Shown here: one piece after another, positions 8,348-16,555 of the stretch
Layout: the number at the start of each line of letters is the position of its first letter
How positions within the stretch are numbered: position 1 is the stretch's first letter
Source: Streptomyces sp. CB01201
GTDB taxonomy: Bacteria; Actinomycetota; Actinomycetes; Streptomycetales; Streptomycetaceae
Assembly: GCF_002803085.1 (NCBI RefSeq)
Contig: NZ_NNBJ01000030.1
Location: forward strand, 62,001-126,000
Length of the DNA: 64,000 nt
Reading direction: 5' to 3'
The notes under the pieces: generated by a model
What the model was told of the DNA's origin: nothing
Databases searched by the model: none
The model's input: only the letters and a program-made list of their open reading frames with translations
Translations under genes and position numbers: made by a program

Positions 8348-9199
8348 CTACACCGTGCGTTCGGCCCCGTCGACGATCGCCTGCATCATGCGCCGGAACC
8401 CGCGGTACAGCGGTCCGTGCGGTGTCTCCATCACCTTGTAGCACGCCGACTCGTGCCCTTCCCAGCCCGCGTCAAAAGCGCCGACGAACATCGTCGAATC
8501 GGTGCGGATCACCCGCCAGGTTGGGAGCATGCTGTACCGGTAGACCTGCACGTCGCAGGTGCCGGCCAGTTCGCGCAGCCGTGCCTCGGCCAGACGCACA
8601 CCGCTCGCCAGGGATTCGACCGACTCACCGATCTCGGCTGCTCGTTGGGCGAGAGCGTCGGACTCAGGATCAAGCAGCAGTAGGCGCACCCGCAGACCGT
8701 GGCCGCCCTGCTCGCGCGGTAGACAGGCCCGGAGCAGAGAGTCGTTGAGGCCGATCAAACCGAGGCCGCGGACCGCTAGGACATCGAGTTCCCGCGCCGC
8801 GCGGGCCTGCTGTTGGATCTCCTCGCGAGCGGACGCCTGGGCCGCGTAGACGCGTACCACTTCGGGAAACGCGGCCAGATCGAAGGCGGCCCCGCCGGAC
8901 CGTTTCTCTCTGCTGGCCGCGAGGCCGAGCAGGTGGCGGGCATCGTCGGGCATGTCGAGGCCATCGGCGATCCGCTCGTACACGTCGAGGCGGGACACTT
9001 CCCGATGGCCGTTGATGATCTCGTTGACGCGGCCCTGCGCCATGTCGACGGCTGCGCCGATCTTCGCCTGGCTGGCCCCGGAGTACTGCTGAACGCACCG
9101 GAAGACCGCGCCCATGTCGCGGCGTCGCAGCGCCTGGCGGACCTCAGCCGTCTCCCATGCCCACAGGGGCAGGTCGATTCCCGGCGTGATCGGCTGCAC
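8348..9199 (-). CDS. XRE-family helix-turn-helix regulator with large C-terminal domain
   Basis: A 283-residue protein. The start is placed at GTG 9199 because GAGGAG sits 6 bases upstream; a TTG six bases earlier would overlap that site. Residues about 30-80 contain an XRE/Cro-type HTH (ASQAKIGAAVDMAQGRVNEI). The remaining 200 residues include a helical linker and a mixed alpha/beta domain with the run VRLLLLDPESDALAQR, a pattern seen in many actinobacterial regulators whose C-terminal part senses an unknown ligand. It is divergent from the 9326 gene and precedes the CYTH gene. It could control this accessory segment, which is inference. Confidence 0.7.
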   Translation of the reverse strand: MQPITPGIDLPLWAWETAEVRQALRRRDMGAVFRCVQQYSGASQAKIGAAVDMAQGRVNEIINGHREVSRLDVYERIADGLDMPDDARHLLGLAASREKRSGGAAFDLAAFPEVVRVYAAQASAREEIQQQARAARELDVLAVRGLGLIGLNDSLLRACLPREQGGHGLRVRLLLLDPESDALAQRAAEIGESVESLASGVRLAEARLRELAGTCDVQVYRYSMLPTWRVIRTDSTMFVGAFDAGWEGHESACYKVMETPHGPLYRGFRRMMQAIVDGAERTV

Positions 9200-9325
9200 G
9201 GCCAACTCCTCTATCCGTGAACGGAATAGGAATCCATCTCAGCGTGAGATTACCGCTTGGGTATCGAGCCAGCACGGTGCGTCACAAGATCCTTGGTGCC
9301 GACGTAGCCGACGGCGGAGGCATCC

Positions 9326-9832
9326 ATGAGCACACCCGCATCCCACCCCTTGAAGGGCGCGGACAGCACGGCAATCTCCGACTGGCTTGCCGCGAGCCTC
9401 AACACTCCCGGCAACGCCCACCGCCAGTGGGCCGAGACCACAGTCGCCGGCCTCGCGCTCGGCCGGCGGTTCGCCGCGGTACGGCTGGAGGACCAGCTGG
9501 TGTACGCGGTGGCGGTCAGCTCGCCCGCGATGACGACGGCATCCACCGTGCTGGGCGCCCTGGGCGGCCCCATCATCCACGCCCCGCACAGCCGCCGGTT
9601 CTACGCCCTGGTCCCCGCCTCCCCGCCCGGTCACGTCCTCGGCCCGCACGCCGAGTACCTGGGCCTCGGCTGCTTCCTCGGCGTGCCCCGGGTAGGCGAC
9701 GACCAGCCCGACGAGCTCGCGAGCTACTGGTTCGTCCCCATGACGAGGCCGGGCGCCCTGTGCGATCCGAACCGCGTGCTCGACCTGGTCGAGACGGGCA
9801 CGGCCGTGCTCAACAGGATGACCGAATCGTGA
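9326..9832 (+). CDS. Hypothetical protein, possible primase/polymerase N-domain relative
   Basis: A 168-residue protein at ATG 9326 with GGCGGAGG just upstream. It is soluble, with motifs such as RFYALVPASPPG and YLGLGCFLGVPRVG. The layout (a beta strand with RFYALVP, then a conserved W-F pair near the C-terminus, SYWFVPM) recalls small actinobacterial proteins linked to plasmid or phage DNA-primase-like domains, but the similarity is weak and I would not assign it. It overlaps the next small gene by four bases (GTGA), and it is divergent from the XRE regulator. Confidence 0.55.
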   Translation: MSTPASHPLKGADSTAISDWLAASLNTPGNAHRQWAETTVAGLALGRRFAAVRLEDQLVYAVAVSSPAMTTASTVLGALGGPIIHAPHSRRFYALVPASPPGHVLGPHAEYLGLGCFLGVPRVGDDQPDELASYWFVPMTRPGALCDPNRVLDLVETGTAVLNRMTES

Positions 9833-10008
9833 GCCAGACACAGACACCCAGCGCCTACGTCACCCCAGAGTGCCGCGAGGCCCGCAACCTCTTCTGGCGC
9901 GGCGGACACCTCCTCTGCCCCGGCCCGCTCGAAGTACGGCAGCCGCCTGGTGCCGTGGCCATAGAGACACTCCGGTGCGCCTGCTCCTGCCACGAGACCG
10001 ACCGTTGA
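9829..10008 (+). CDS. Small Cys-rich protein
   Basis: A 59-residue protein whose GTG at 9829 overlaps the stop of the preceding gene, so the two are coupled. It contains four cysteines (one in ECREAR, one in LLCPGP, and a C-terminal CACSCH cluster) that could bind zinc or an iron-sulphur cluster. No family is recognised. It is the first of three consecutive short Cys-containing genes before the tRNA-Lys. Confidence 0.5.
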   Translation: MSQTQTPSAYVTPECREARNLFWRGGHLLCPGPLEVRQPPGAVAIETLRCACSCHETDR

Positions 10009-10051
10009 CTCCCCGACCTGGCCGACGCGCCCTCCCTGCCACACTGACGCC

Positions 10052-10246
10052 ATGACTGACACGCCTTGGGTCAACCCACCGAAGAACCCGCCGGTCCAGT
10101 GCATCAAGTGCAAGGGCACGGCGGTGGTTCTCACGAAGGCGGCGCACCCCGAGACCGGTGAGTTGCAGTGGCGGCTCACCTGCCTGGATTGCCGTGTTGC
10201 CTGGCCCCAGGACCAGCACGGAGGGCACCCCGATGAGTACGCCTAG
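10052..10246 (+). CDS. Small zinc-ribbon protein
   Basis: A 64-residue protein with two CxxC knuckles (CIKCKG at residues 17-22 and CLDCRV near residue 46), the arrangement of a zinc ribbon. Such small proteins usually bind nucleic acid or support a larger complex. The ATG start at 10052 lies 43 bases after the previous gene. No further assignment is possible. Confidence 0.6.
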   Translation: MTDTPWVNPPKNPPVQCIKCKGTAVVLTKAAHPETGELQWRLTCLDCRVAWPQDQHGGHPDEYA

Positions 10247-10254
10247 GAGGAACG

Positions 10255-10386
10255 ATGTTCCTGCACGCCCGCAAGCTGATCAAGAAACTCGCTGAACTGT
10301 GCGACTGCCCCGCCTGCGGCAGCAAGTCGTACTACATGGACACGAACGGCAAACAGCACTGCATGGACTGCGGGAACGAGTGGTGA
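10255..10386 (+). CDS. 43-residue zinc-ribbon protein
   Basis: A short gene beginning at ATG 10255 behind AGGAGG (10245-10250) and ending at TGA 10384-10386. The product has a basic amphipathic N-terminus (KLIKKLAEL) and two CxxC knuckles, CPAC and CMDC, about 18 residues apart. It overlaps the next gene by four bases (GTGA). The strong ribosome site, the coupling and the paired cysteines make it a credible real gene despite its size. Confidence 0.6.
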   Translation: MFLHARKLIKKLAELCDCPACGSKSYYMDTNGKQHCMDCGNEW

Positions 10387-10583
10387 CGCCGGCACCCGTC
10401 GAGGGGCAGCTCACCGACGACATGGCGTGGGCTCGGTTGTACGACCTGGCGCTCAGCGTCGCCGAGGAACACGGCGCGACCATCCCTGAGAGCGCACGCA
10501 CCGTCGGGCCGTACCGATTCATGAAGGCCATCACGGACATGGACAACGGCCTGACTCTGTCCTGGGAGGGGCGGAAGGCGTAA
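10383..10583 (+). CDS. Small hypothetical protein
   Basis: A 66-residue acidic protein whose GTG at 10383 overlaps the TGA of the zinc-ribbon gene. It is mostly helical (DDMAWARLYDLALSVAEEHG) with no recognisable motif. It ends the rightward accessory run; two strong hairpins follow. Confidence 0.45.
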   Translation: MTPAPVEGQLTDDMAWARLYDLALSVAEEHGATIPESARTVGPYRFMKAITDMDNGLTLSWEGRKA

Positions 10584-10597
10584 CAGCCCCGCGAACT

Positions 10598-10632
10598 CCG
10601 CTCCCTGCCGCCGCCGATCCGGCAGGGAGCGG
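10598..10632 (+). terminator. GC-rich hairpin after accessory genes
   Basis: A 12-bp perfect inverted repeat (CCGCTCCCTGCC / GGCAGGGAGCGG) with an 11-base loop lies 15 bases after the last accessory stop. There is no T-run, which is common for Streptomyces terminators. Confidence 0.6.
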
Positions 10633-10683
10633 GCTGGACCCGTTTCGGCTGTGCCCCCGGGATACCGAGCCGGAGCGGTGCGA

Positions 10684-10723
10684 GAAGGCCCCGACCGGGC
10701 GTGCGGATCCGGTCGGGGCCTTC
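10684..10723. terminator. Second GC-rich hairpin
   Basis: A 15-bp perfect stem (starting GAAGGCCCCGACC) with a 10-base loop in the gap before tRNA-Lys. It can act on either strand and backs up the preceding hairpin. Confidence 0.55.
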
Positions 10724-10802
10724 GCGTGCGCGGAACCATGATCCACATCACTTCGGCCGAGCATCGGCCGAGCTGGCGATCTCCAGACCCCCGAAAACGA
10801 CC

Positions 10803-10839
10803 GAAGCCCCAGCTCGGTATCTATCTGAGCTGGGGCTTC
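10803..10839 (-). terminator. Terminator hairpin downstream of tRNA-Lys
   Basis: A 13-bp perfect inverted repeat (GAAGCCCCAGCTC and complement, 11-base loop) lies 4 bases beyond the 3' end of the leftward tRNA-Lys gene. Confidence 0.65.
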
Positions 10840-10843
10840 TCGG

Positions 10844-10916
10844 TAGGCCATGTCGGACTCGAACCGACAACCAACGGATTAAAAGTCCGCTGCTCTGCCA
10901 ATTGAGCTAATGGCCC
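10844..10916 (-). tRNA. tRNA-Lys (anticodon TTT)
   Basis: The minus strand folds as a standard cloverleaf: acceptor GGGCCAT pairs with ATGGCCT, the anticodon loop is CTTTTAA (anticodon TTT), and the T-loop is GGTTCGAGTCC. CCA is not encoded. Its 3' end points toward the phage genes, the usual orientation for a tRNA used as an integration site. Confidence 0.93.
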
Positions 10917-11090
10917 TTGGCGAGTCACCCCCGAGCATAGCCGGACGGCGCCCGGCAGCCGATCGGGTATCGGTTGTCGGGCCCGTCGCGGGTCGCGGGT
11001 CGGGGCGCCGCGTCCTGGCGGATGCGGACAGAGTGGGGCGAATCTCCGCTCGGGGCGGGTTCGGTCCGCCCCGGGTGTCAGGCGGCGGGC

Positions 11091-12635
11091 TCACTCCCGC
11101 GGCGCCCCCGCCCCCTCCGGCCGCAGGAACCAGTGCCGGGCCGAGGCCAGCCACCACACCGTGGCGAAGCCCAGGACCGCCAGGACGGCGATCGGAGCGT
11201 AGTTGAAGGTCTCCCAGGTGACCGGGGAGACCTGCGGCAGCATGAACAGGACTGTGATGACCGCCACCCAGGCCACCGCCACGATGCCGATCGGGCGCGA
11301 CCAGCGGCCCAGGTGCCAGGGGCCCCGGGCGAACCCGTCGCCGCGGAACAGGCGCAGCAGGGTGGGGATGACGTACGCGATGTAGAGGCCGATGACCGCG
11401 ATCGAGGTCACGGCCGCGTAGGCCGTCACGTTGATCAGGTAAGGGAGGCCGAGGACCAGCGCCGCGCCCGCGGCCAGCCAGACCGCCGCGACCGGGGTGC
11501 GGGTGCGCGGGCTCACCGTGTGCCACAGGCGCGAGAACGGCAGCGCGCCGTCGCGTGAAAAGGCGTAGATCATGCGGGAGTTGGCGGTCACCGAGGCCAT
11601 CCCGCAGAAGAGCTGGGCGCCGATCACCACCAGGAGGAGCAGTTTTCCGCCGGTCGCGCCGAGCGAGTCCAGGAGGATCTGGGCGGGGGGCGCGCCCGTG
11701 TCCGAGTTCAGCTGGGTGTCGTACGCGCCGATCGCGTACGTGAAGCCGAGCAGGAGCACGAAACCCGCTATCCAGGACGTCCAGATGGAGCGGACGATGC
11801 CGCGCGGGCCGGCCGTCGAGGCGTCGTGGGTCTCCTCCGTCATGTGGGCGGAGGCGTCGTAGCCGGTGAAGGTGTACTGCGCCATCAACAGGCCGATCAG
11901 CACCACGTACACGCTGTTGGTGAAGCCGGTCTCGTTCACGAAGTCGGTGAAGACGAACGAGGTCGAGCGGTGGTGGTCGGGGACGAGCGCCAGGGCCGCC
12001 ACGATCGCCAGCACGCCGAGCACGTGCCACCACACGCTCACGCTGTTGAGGAACGCCACGATCCGCACGCCGAAGGTGTTCAGGAGGCCGTGCAGGAGCA
12101 GGATCGCGGCGAAGAGCAGGATGGTGCGGGCCGGGGTGACCCCGAAGCCGAACTGGAGGTTCAGGTAAGCCCCGAGGAAGGACGCCGCGCCGAAGTCGAC
12201 GCCCGCCGTCACCGCGATCTGGCCGAGGACGTTGAACCAGCCCGTGAACCAGGCCCAGGCGGCGGCCTGCCGGGGCGGCGCGAGGCGGTGGGCCCAGAAG
12301 TAGAGGCCCGCCGAGGTCGGGTAGGCGGAGCAGATCTCGGCCATCGCGAGGCCGACGATCAGCGTCATCAGGCCCACCGCCACCCAGCCCCAGGTGATGA
12401 GGGCGGGTCCGCCGGTCTTCATGCCGTACGCGTACATCGTCAGGCAGCCGGAGAGCACGGAGATGATCGTGAACGAGACGGCGTAGTTGGAGAACGCCGA
12501 CATGCGCCGGGCGAGGACCTGCTTGTAGCCGAGCTGGGCCAGGAGTTCCTCGTCGGTCGTCGCGCCGGTGGTGCCTGGTGTCTGCCCTGGAGTGCCTGGT
12601 CTCTCAGGGGAGTTGGGGCTGGCGTCGTTTGTCAT
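11091..12635 (-). CDS. APC-superfamily amino-acid permease
   Basis: A 514-residue integral membrane protein with about twelve hydrophobic segments, of the actinobacterial amino-acid/GABA permease type (APC superfamily). Typical features are the first-helix region FSNYAVSFTIISVLSG, the GPALITWGW segment, the EICSAYPTSAGLYFWA loop and GYDASAHMTEETHDA in the cytoplasmic loop, all conserved in this family. It imports an amino acid or choline-like substrate by proton symport; the exact substrate is unknown. The ATG at 12635 is chosen, but a TTG 18 bases upstream is also possible and neither has a clear ribosome site. The N-terminal 30 residues are Pro/Thr-rich and cytoplasmic. Confidence 0.88.
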   Translation of the reverse strand: MTNDASPNSPERPGTPGQTPGTTGATTDEELLAQLGYKQVLARRMSAFSNYAVSFTIISVLSGCLTMYAYGMKTGGPALITWGWVAVGLMTLIVGLAMAEICSAYPTSAGLYFWAHRLAPPRQAAAWAWFTGWFNVLGQIAVTAGVDFGAASFLGAYLNLQFGFGVTPARTILLFAAILLLHGLLNTFGVRIVAFLNSVSVWWHVLGVLAIVAALALVPDHHRSTSFVFTDFVNETGFTNSVYVVLIGLLMAQYTFTGYDASAHMTEETHDASTAGPRGIVRSIWTSWIAGFVLLLGFTYAIGAYDTQLNSDTGAPPAQILLDSLGATGGKLLLLVVIGAQLFCGMASVTANSRMIYAFSRDGALPFSRLWHTVSPRTRTPVAAVWLAAGAALVLGLPYLINVTAYAAVTSIAVIGLYIAYVIPTLLRLFRGDGFARGPWHLGRWSRPIGIVAVAWVAVITVLFMLPQVSPVTWETFNYAPIAVLAVLGFATVWWLASARHWFLRPEGAGAPRE

Positions 12636-12749
12636 GCCCCCAGCGATTCCCAACCCGCGGGTAGGGCATGCGTCGGCGCGGGGCCGAGATGGCCGATATC
12701 CAGCGGTCCGGAGGGCTCGGCAGCTTTGGTTACGGGTTCGGGCTCCGGC

Positions 12750-13175
12750 TCAACTTCCGTGGTGCCGGCCAGAAGCCAGGGCGCCGGCGAGCCGCGCTCT
12801 CGGATCGCCGGTGACGCGGTGCGCGGAACGTCCGGTGGGCCAGGTCGAGATTCCGTCGTCCAGCCACCTCGGAACAACGTGGAAGTGCAGATGGGGCACC
12901 GACTGCTCCGATCCGGGGCCGCTGGCGCTGAGGATGTTCACGCCCGAGGCGTTCAAGGCGGTCCGCGCAGCCTCGGCCACGCGCTGCACCAGCGCCGTCG
13001 TCCCGGCGAGCACCTCGGGCGGGGTCTCGAACACATCCGCATAGTGCGACGTCGGAACCACCAGAGTGTGCCCCGGCGCCAGCGGGTTCAGTGGAGCAAA
13101 AGCACAGGCCACCGGGCCACGATGCACCCAACTCGCCGTGCCCTCACGGATGAGCCCGCCGAAAGTGCAATCCAT
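12750..13175 (-). CDS. HIT family nucleotide hydrolase/transferase
   Basis: A 141-residue protein with the histidine-triad signature HLHFHV preceded by SVP (about residues 93-101) and the upstream NPLAPGHTLVVP strand-turn typical of HIT proteins. The central histidine forms a nucleotidyl intermediate in nucleoside phosphoramidate or dinucleotide hydrolysis. The C-terminus is somewhat longer than in minimal HINT proteins. The gene stands alone, downstream of the helicase and upstream of the permease, in the same direction as both. Confidence 0.88.
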   Translation of the reverse strand: MDCTFGGLIREGTASWVHRGPVACAFAPLNPLAPGHTLVVPTSHYADVFETPPEVLAGTTALVQRVAEAARTALNASGVNILSASGPGSEQSVPHLHFHVVPRWLDDGISTWPTGRSAHRVTGDPRARLAGALASGRHHGS

Positions 13176-13248
13176 GCGACCGACCCTGCCAGATGGGGGG
13201 TCACGAGCGCCGGTCCCCCGGGGGGGCGGTAGGTCCGGAGGGTTCGGG

Positions 13249-13318
13249 GTTCACGGGTTCACGGCCGCGGAGTTCACGGGTTCACGGGTTCACGGGTTCG
13301 CGGCCGTGGAGTTCGAGG
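13249..13318. repeat. Tandem 8-bp repeat GTTCACGG
   Basis: The unit GTTCACGG occurs in two runs with diverged copies (GTTCGCGG, GTTCGAGG), separated by GCGGA and GTGGA spacers. It lies in the 277-bp gap between the HIT gene and the helicase gene, where no gene is seen. Confidence 0.7.
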
Positions 13319-13358
13319 GGGCGCGCCCGCCAGGGGGGGCGGCTCGGCCCACGCACAA

Positions 13359-13395
13359 GGGCCCGTACGCCACCGGGCAGGTGGGGTACGGGCCC
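13359..13395 (-). terminator. Terminator hairpin after the DEAD-box helicase gene
   Basis: A 15-base stem (GGGCCCGTACGCCAC / GTGGGGTACGGGCCC, one mismatch) with a short loop, about 60 bases downstream of the helicase stop. Confidence 0.6.
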
Positions 13396-13452
13396 TGATG
13401 AGCCGTCGGGCAGCGGGATCAGCCGTTGCGCCTCAGGCGGGGTTCAGCACGA

Positions 13453-15717
13453 TCAGCCGTTGCGCTTCCAGCGGGGCTTGTCGTCGCGGCGGCCGCCGAA
13501 GGAACCGGTGTTGGTGCCGGTGCCGCGGTGCTCGTCACGACGGCCGTACGGACGGTCGTGGCCGCCGGAGCGGAAGCCGCCGCCGGAGGGACGGTCGTCA
13601 CGACGGTCGCGGTTGAACGGACGGTCGCTGCCACCGCGGTTGAAGCCGCCCGAGGGGCGCTCGTCACGACGGTCGCGGTTGAAGCCGCCACGGTCGCCAC
13701 CGCGGTCGTCGCGGTTGAAGCCACCGGACGGACGGTCGTCGCGGCGGAAGCCGCCACGGTCGCCACCGCGGTCATCGCGGTTGAAGCCGCCCGAGGGACG
13801 GTCGTCGCGACGGAAGCCACCGGACGGACGGTCGTCGCGGCGGAAGCCGCCACGGTCGCCACCGCGGTCGTCACGGTTGAAGCCACCCGAGGGGCGCTCG
13901 TCACGACGGTCACGGTTGAAGCCGCCCGAGGGACGGTCGTCACGACGGAAACCACCGGAGGGACGCTCGTCACGACGGTCGCGGTTGAACGGACGGTCGC
14001 CGCCACCGCGGTTGAAGCCGCCCGAGGGACGGTCGTCACGACGGTCGCGGTTGAAGCCGCCACGGTCGCCACCGCGGTTGTCGCGGCGCTCGAAGTTGCC
14101 CCGGTCGTCACGGCGCTGGAAGTTGCCGCGGTCCTCGCGGGATTCCTGCACCGGCACGGCAGCGGCGGCGGCAGCCGCGACCTCGGCCTCGGCCTCGGCG
14201 GCGACCTCGGCGACCGCGGCCTCCGGGTCCTCGCCGCGCTCACGGGCGGCGCGGGCCACCAGGCGGTCGGCCTCCTCGCGGAGCTCACCGGCCCGACGGG
14301 TCAGGCGCTCCAGCTGCTTGGTGAGGTCGGCGACCTCGCGCTCGGCCTGCTTGGCCGAGTTGTTCGCGGAGTCGGCCTGGACCTCGGTCAGCGAACGGGC
14401 GCCGGTGATCTCGGCGACCTCCGGGTCGAACGCGCCGGCGCTCTGGATGATGTGGCGCGAGGCGTCGACGCCCGCGTCCTCCATCAGCCGGAAGATCTGG
14501 CGGCGCTGGTGCGGCAGCGAGAGCGAGACGACGACACCGGACTTGCCGGCGCGGGCGGTACGGCCCGAGCGGTGCAGGTAGTCCTTGTGGTCGCCGGCCG
14601 GGTCCACGTTGAGGACCAGGTCGATGCCGTCGACGTGGATGCCGCGGGCGGCGACGTCGGTGGCGACCAGGGCGTTGACGTAGCCCTTCTTGAAGTCCTC
14701 AAGGACGCGGGTACGGGCGCCCTGGGTCATGCCGCCGTGCAGCGCGTCGGCCTTCACGCCCGACTCGCAGAGCTGCTCGGCGATGCGGTCCGCGCCCAGC
14801 TGGGTGCGGACGAAGATGATCGTGCGGCCCTTGCGGGCTGCGATGGCGGCGGTGACCGGCGCCTTGTCCTTGGGCTTCACGACCAGGACGTGGTGGGTCA
14901 TCGTCGAGACGTTGCCCTGCGCGCTGTCGACCTCGTGCGTGACGGGGTTCGTCAGGTAGCGCTTGACCAGGGTGGAGATCTCGTTCTCCATCGTGGCGGA
15001 GAAGAGCATCCGCTGGCCGCCGCCGGGGATCTGGTCGAGCAGCTCGGTGACCTCGGGCAGGAAGCCCAGGTCGGACATCTGGTCGGCCTCGTCGAGGACG
15101 GCGACCTGGACGTTGGCGAGCGAGCAGGCGCCGCGGTTGATGAGGTCGCGCAGCCGGCCCGGGGTGGCGACGAGGACGTCGACGCCGCGCTCCAGGGCGT
15201 AGATCTGGTTGCTCATCGAGGTGCCGCCGCAGACGACCTTCATCTTCAGGCCGAGCACGTCGCCGTACGGCTGGAGGGCGTCCGCGACCTGCATCGCGAG
15301 CTCACGCGTCGGCGTGAGGATGATCGCGCGGGGCTTCTTCTTCTCGGTGTGCCCGCCGGCCAGCGCGGCCAGGGTGGGCAGACCGAAGGAGAGGGTCTTG
15401 CCGGAGCCGGTACGGCCACGGCCGAGGATGTCCTTGCCGGCCAGGGCGTCCGGGATGGTCGCGGCCTGGATCGGGAAGGGGGTGGTCACCCCGTTCTGGG
15501 CGAGCTTGCGCACGACGCCCTCGGGCAGACCGAGGTCCGCGAAGGTGACGGCCGGCTCGGTGTTCTCGTCCGCCTCGGAGTCGGATTCGACGATCTCGAC
15601 GACCTCGATGACGTCGGAGGCCGCTACGGCCTCGACGACGTCGTTCTCACGGGCCTCGATGGAGTCGTTGTTCTCGTTCTCGGGCAGGACGGAGTGATCA
15701 GTGCTGGAAATGGACAT
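13453..15717 (-). CDS. DEAD-box RNA helicase with long RGG-like C-terminal tail
   Basis: A 754-residue ATP-dependent RNA helicase. After an acidic 55-residue N-terminus come the Q-motif region (about 59-84), Walker A GRTGSGKT (101-108), PTREL, DEAD (209-212), SAT (about 237) and the second RecA domain with ARGIHVDG and HRSGRTARAG. A coiled Ala/Glu-rich segment follows the core, then a tail of about 200 residues built from repeats of RDDRPSGGF and DRGGDRGGF. Such Arg/Gly/Asp-rich tails bind RNA and can drive condensate formation in related helicases; here that is inference. It is likely involved in ribosome assembly or mRNA turnover, and may be cold-related. Confidence 0.93.
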   Translation of the reverse strand: MSISSTDHSVLPENENNDSIEARENDVVEAVAASDVIEVVEIVESDSEADENTEPAVTFADLGLPEGVVRKLAQNGVTTPFPIQAATIPDALAGKDILGRGRTGSGKTLSFGLPTLAALAGGHTEKKKPRAIILTPTRELAMQVADALQPYGDVLGLKMKVVCGGTSMSNQIYALERGVDVLVATPGRLRDLINRGACSLANVQVAVLDEADQMSDLGFLPEVTELLDQIPGGGQRMLFSATMENEISTLVKRYLTNPVTHEVDSAQGNVSTMTHHVLVVKPKDKAPVTAAIAARKGRTIIFVRTQLGADRIAEQLCESGVKADALHGGMTQGARTRVLEDFKKGYVNALVATDVAARGIHVDGIDLVLNVDPAGDHKDYLHRSGRTARAGKSGVVVSLSLPHQRRQIFRLMEDAGVDASRHIIQSAGAFDPEVAEITGARSLTEVQADSANNSAKQAEREVADLTKQLERLTRRAGELREEADRLVARAARERGEDPEAAVAEVAAEAEAEVAAAAAAAVPVQESREDRGNFQRRDDRGNFERRDNRGGDRGGFNRDRRDDRPSGGFNRGGGDRPFNRDRRDERPSGGFRRDDRPSGGFNRDRRDERPSGGFNRDDRGGDRGGFRRDDRPSGGFRRDDRPSGGFNRDDRGGDRGGFRRDDRPSGGFNRDDRGGDRGGFNRDRRDERPSGGFNRGGSDRPFNRDRRDDRPSGGGFRSGGHDRPYGRRDEHRGTGTNTGSFGGRRDDKPRWKRNG
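13480..14140 (-). repeat. Intragenic repeats encoding the RGG-like helicase tail
   Basis: The 3' part of the helicase gene is a run of short related units that encode RDDRPSGGF, NRDRRDERPSGGF and DDRGGDRGGF. The repetition at DNA level leaves every frame open on the opposite strand, which creates long meaningless open frames there. Copy number is likely to vary between strains. Confidence 0.8.
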
Positions 15718-15915
15718 GCGAAATGCGAAACCTTCCGGAGTCTCGGCACGCGCCCGTCAACTCCGTGAATTCGCAATTCGACCGCCTCAATGCGGTCAGC
15801 CACGGCTAGGGAGAGTACGCGCCACACGGCGCTCTTCTGTGTCGGCGCCGGGCAATGGGATCAAACGATCTACTACCATACGCACCCCCACCCCCCTAAG
15901 GCAAACCGAGTCCCC

Positions 15916-16461
15916 CTAAACCGGTCCGACCTGCGGTGATGCACTGGGCTCCGACTGGAGCGGAGCCTGGTTCGTGCGCAGCGCGCTGTTGTGCGTGTCG
16001 GCCCCCGGAGTCGTCGACGGGGAGGCCGGCGGAGGCGAGACGGGCGGCGGGGGCGGGGACGAGACCGGCGGCGGGGCCGGCACCGAGTGGCTGGCCGACG
16101 GAGCCGGCCGCGAGGGGGCTCCCGGCGACGGCTTGGCCGGGGCCGGGACGCCGGGCTTCGGGTGCGCGCCCGCCGAGGGCACGGCCGCGCCGGACGCCCC
16201 AGGCGTCCCGCTCGCGCTCGGCACCCCGGACGAGCCGCCCGGCGCCTTCGGGTCGTGCTTGCCGGTACGTTCCCGGCCCTCGCCGGAGCCGCCCTTGCCC
16301 TCGTCGTCGGATTTGGCGGCCTCGCCGTGCCGCCCGGCGGACACCGACGGCTTCGGCTTCCCCTCGTTGTCGCTCACGCTCATGCAGCCCGCCGACGCCG
16401 TGAGCACCAGGACGGTCACGGCCAGCTCGGCCAGGCGGACAGGGGTGGTCAACTGGCGCAC
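15916..16461 (-). CDS. Pro/Ser-rich putative lipoprotein
   Basis: A 181-residue protein. GTG 16461 is chosen because GGAGGTG lies about 8 bases upstream. The N-terminus is a signal sequence (RLAELAVTVLVLTASAGC) with a lipobox-like SAGC, so Cys at about residue 26 is a likely lipidation site. The mature part is low-complexity: Ser, Gly, Lys, Pro and Ala-rich with PPPPPVSPPP runs. This fits a surface-anchored spacer-like protein that spans the cell wall. No enzymatic domain is visible. It may be expressed alone; 276 bases separate it from the upstream peptidase gene. Confidence 0.55.
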   Translation of the reverse strand: MRQLTTPVRLAELAVTVLVLTASAGCMSVSDNEGKPKPSVSAGRHGEAAKSDDEGKGGSGEGRERTGKHDPKAPGGSSGVPSASGTPGASGAAVPSAGAHPKPGVPAPAKPSPGAPSRPAPSASHSVPAPPPVSSPPPPPVSPPPASPSTTPGADTHNSALRTNQAPLQSEPSASPQVGPV

Positions 16462-16555
16462 GGGGGCACCTCCGGGACACGGGAGTGGGGTCACACGTTC
16501 CAACTCCCGGCCCCCCACCGGGGACACGCCCGGGCCGCACCCGGCTTGCGCCCGA

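Noticed and set aside
13245..14150. CRISPR array
   Set aside because: The repeats are contiguous or coding; there are no unique spacers of regular length and no cas genes in the window.
13426..15768. A 780-codon plus-strand open frame opposite the DEAD-box helicase
   Set aside because: Composition is an Ala/Val/Thr-rich mirror of the helicase repeats. No motif, and the helicase is certain.
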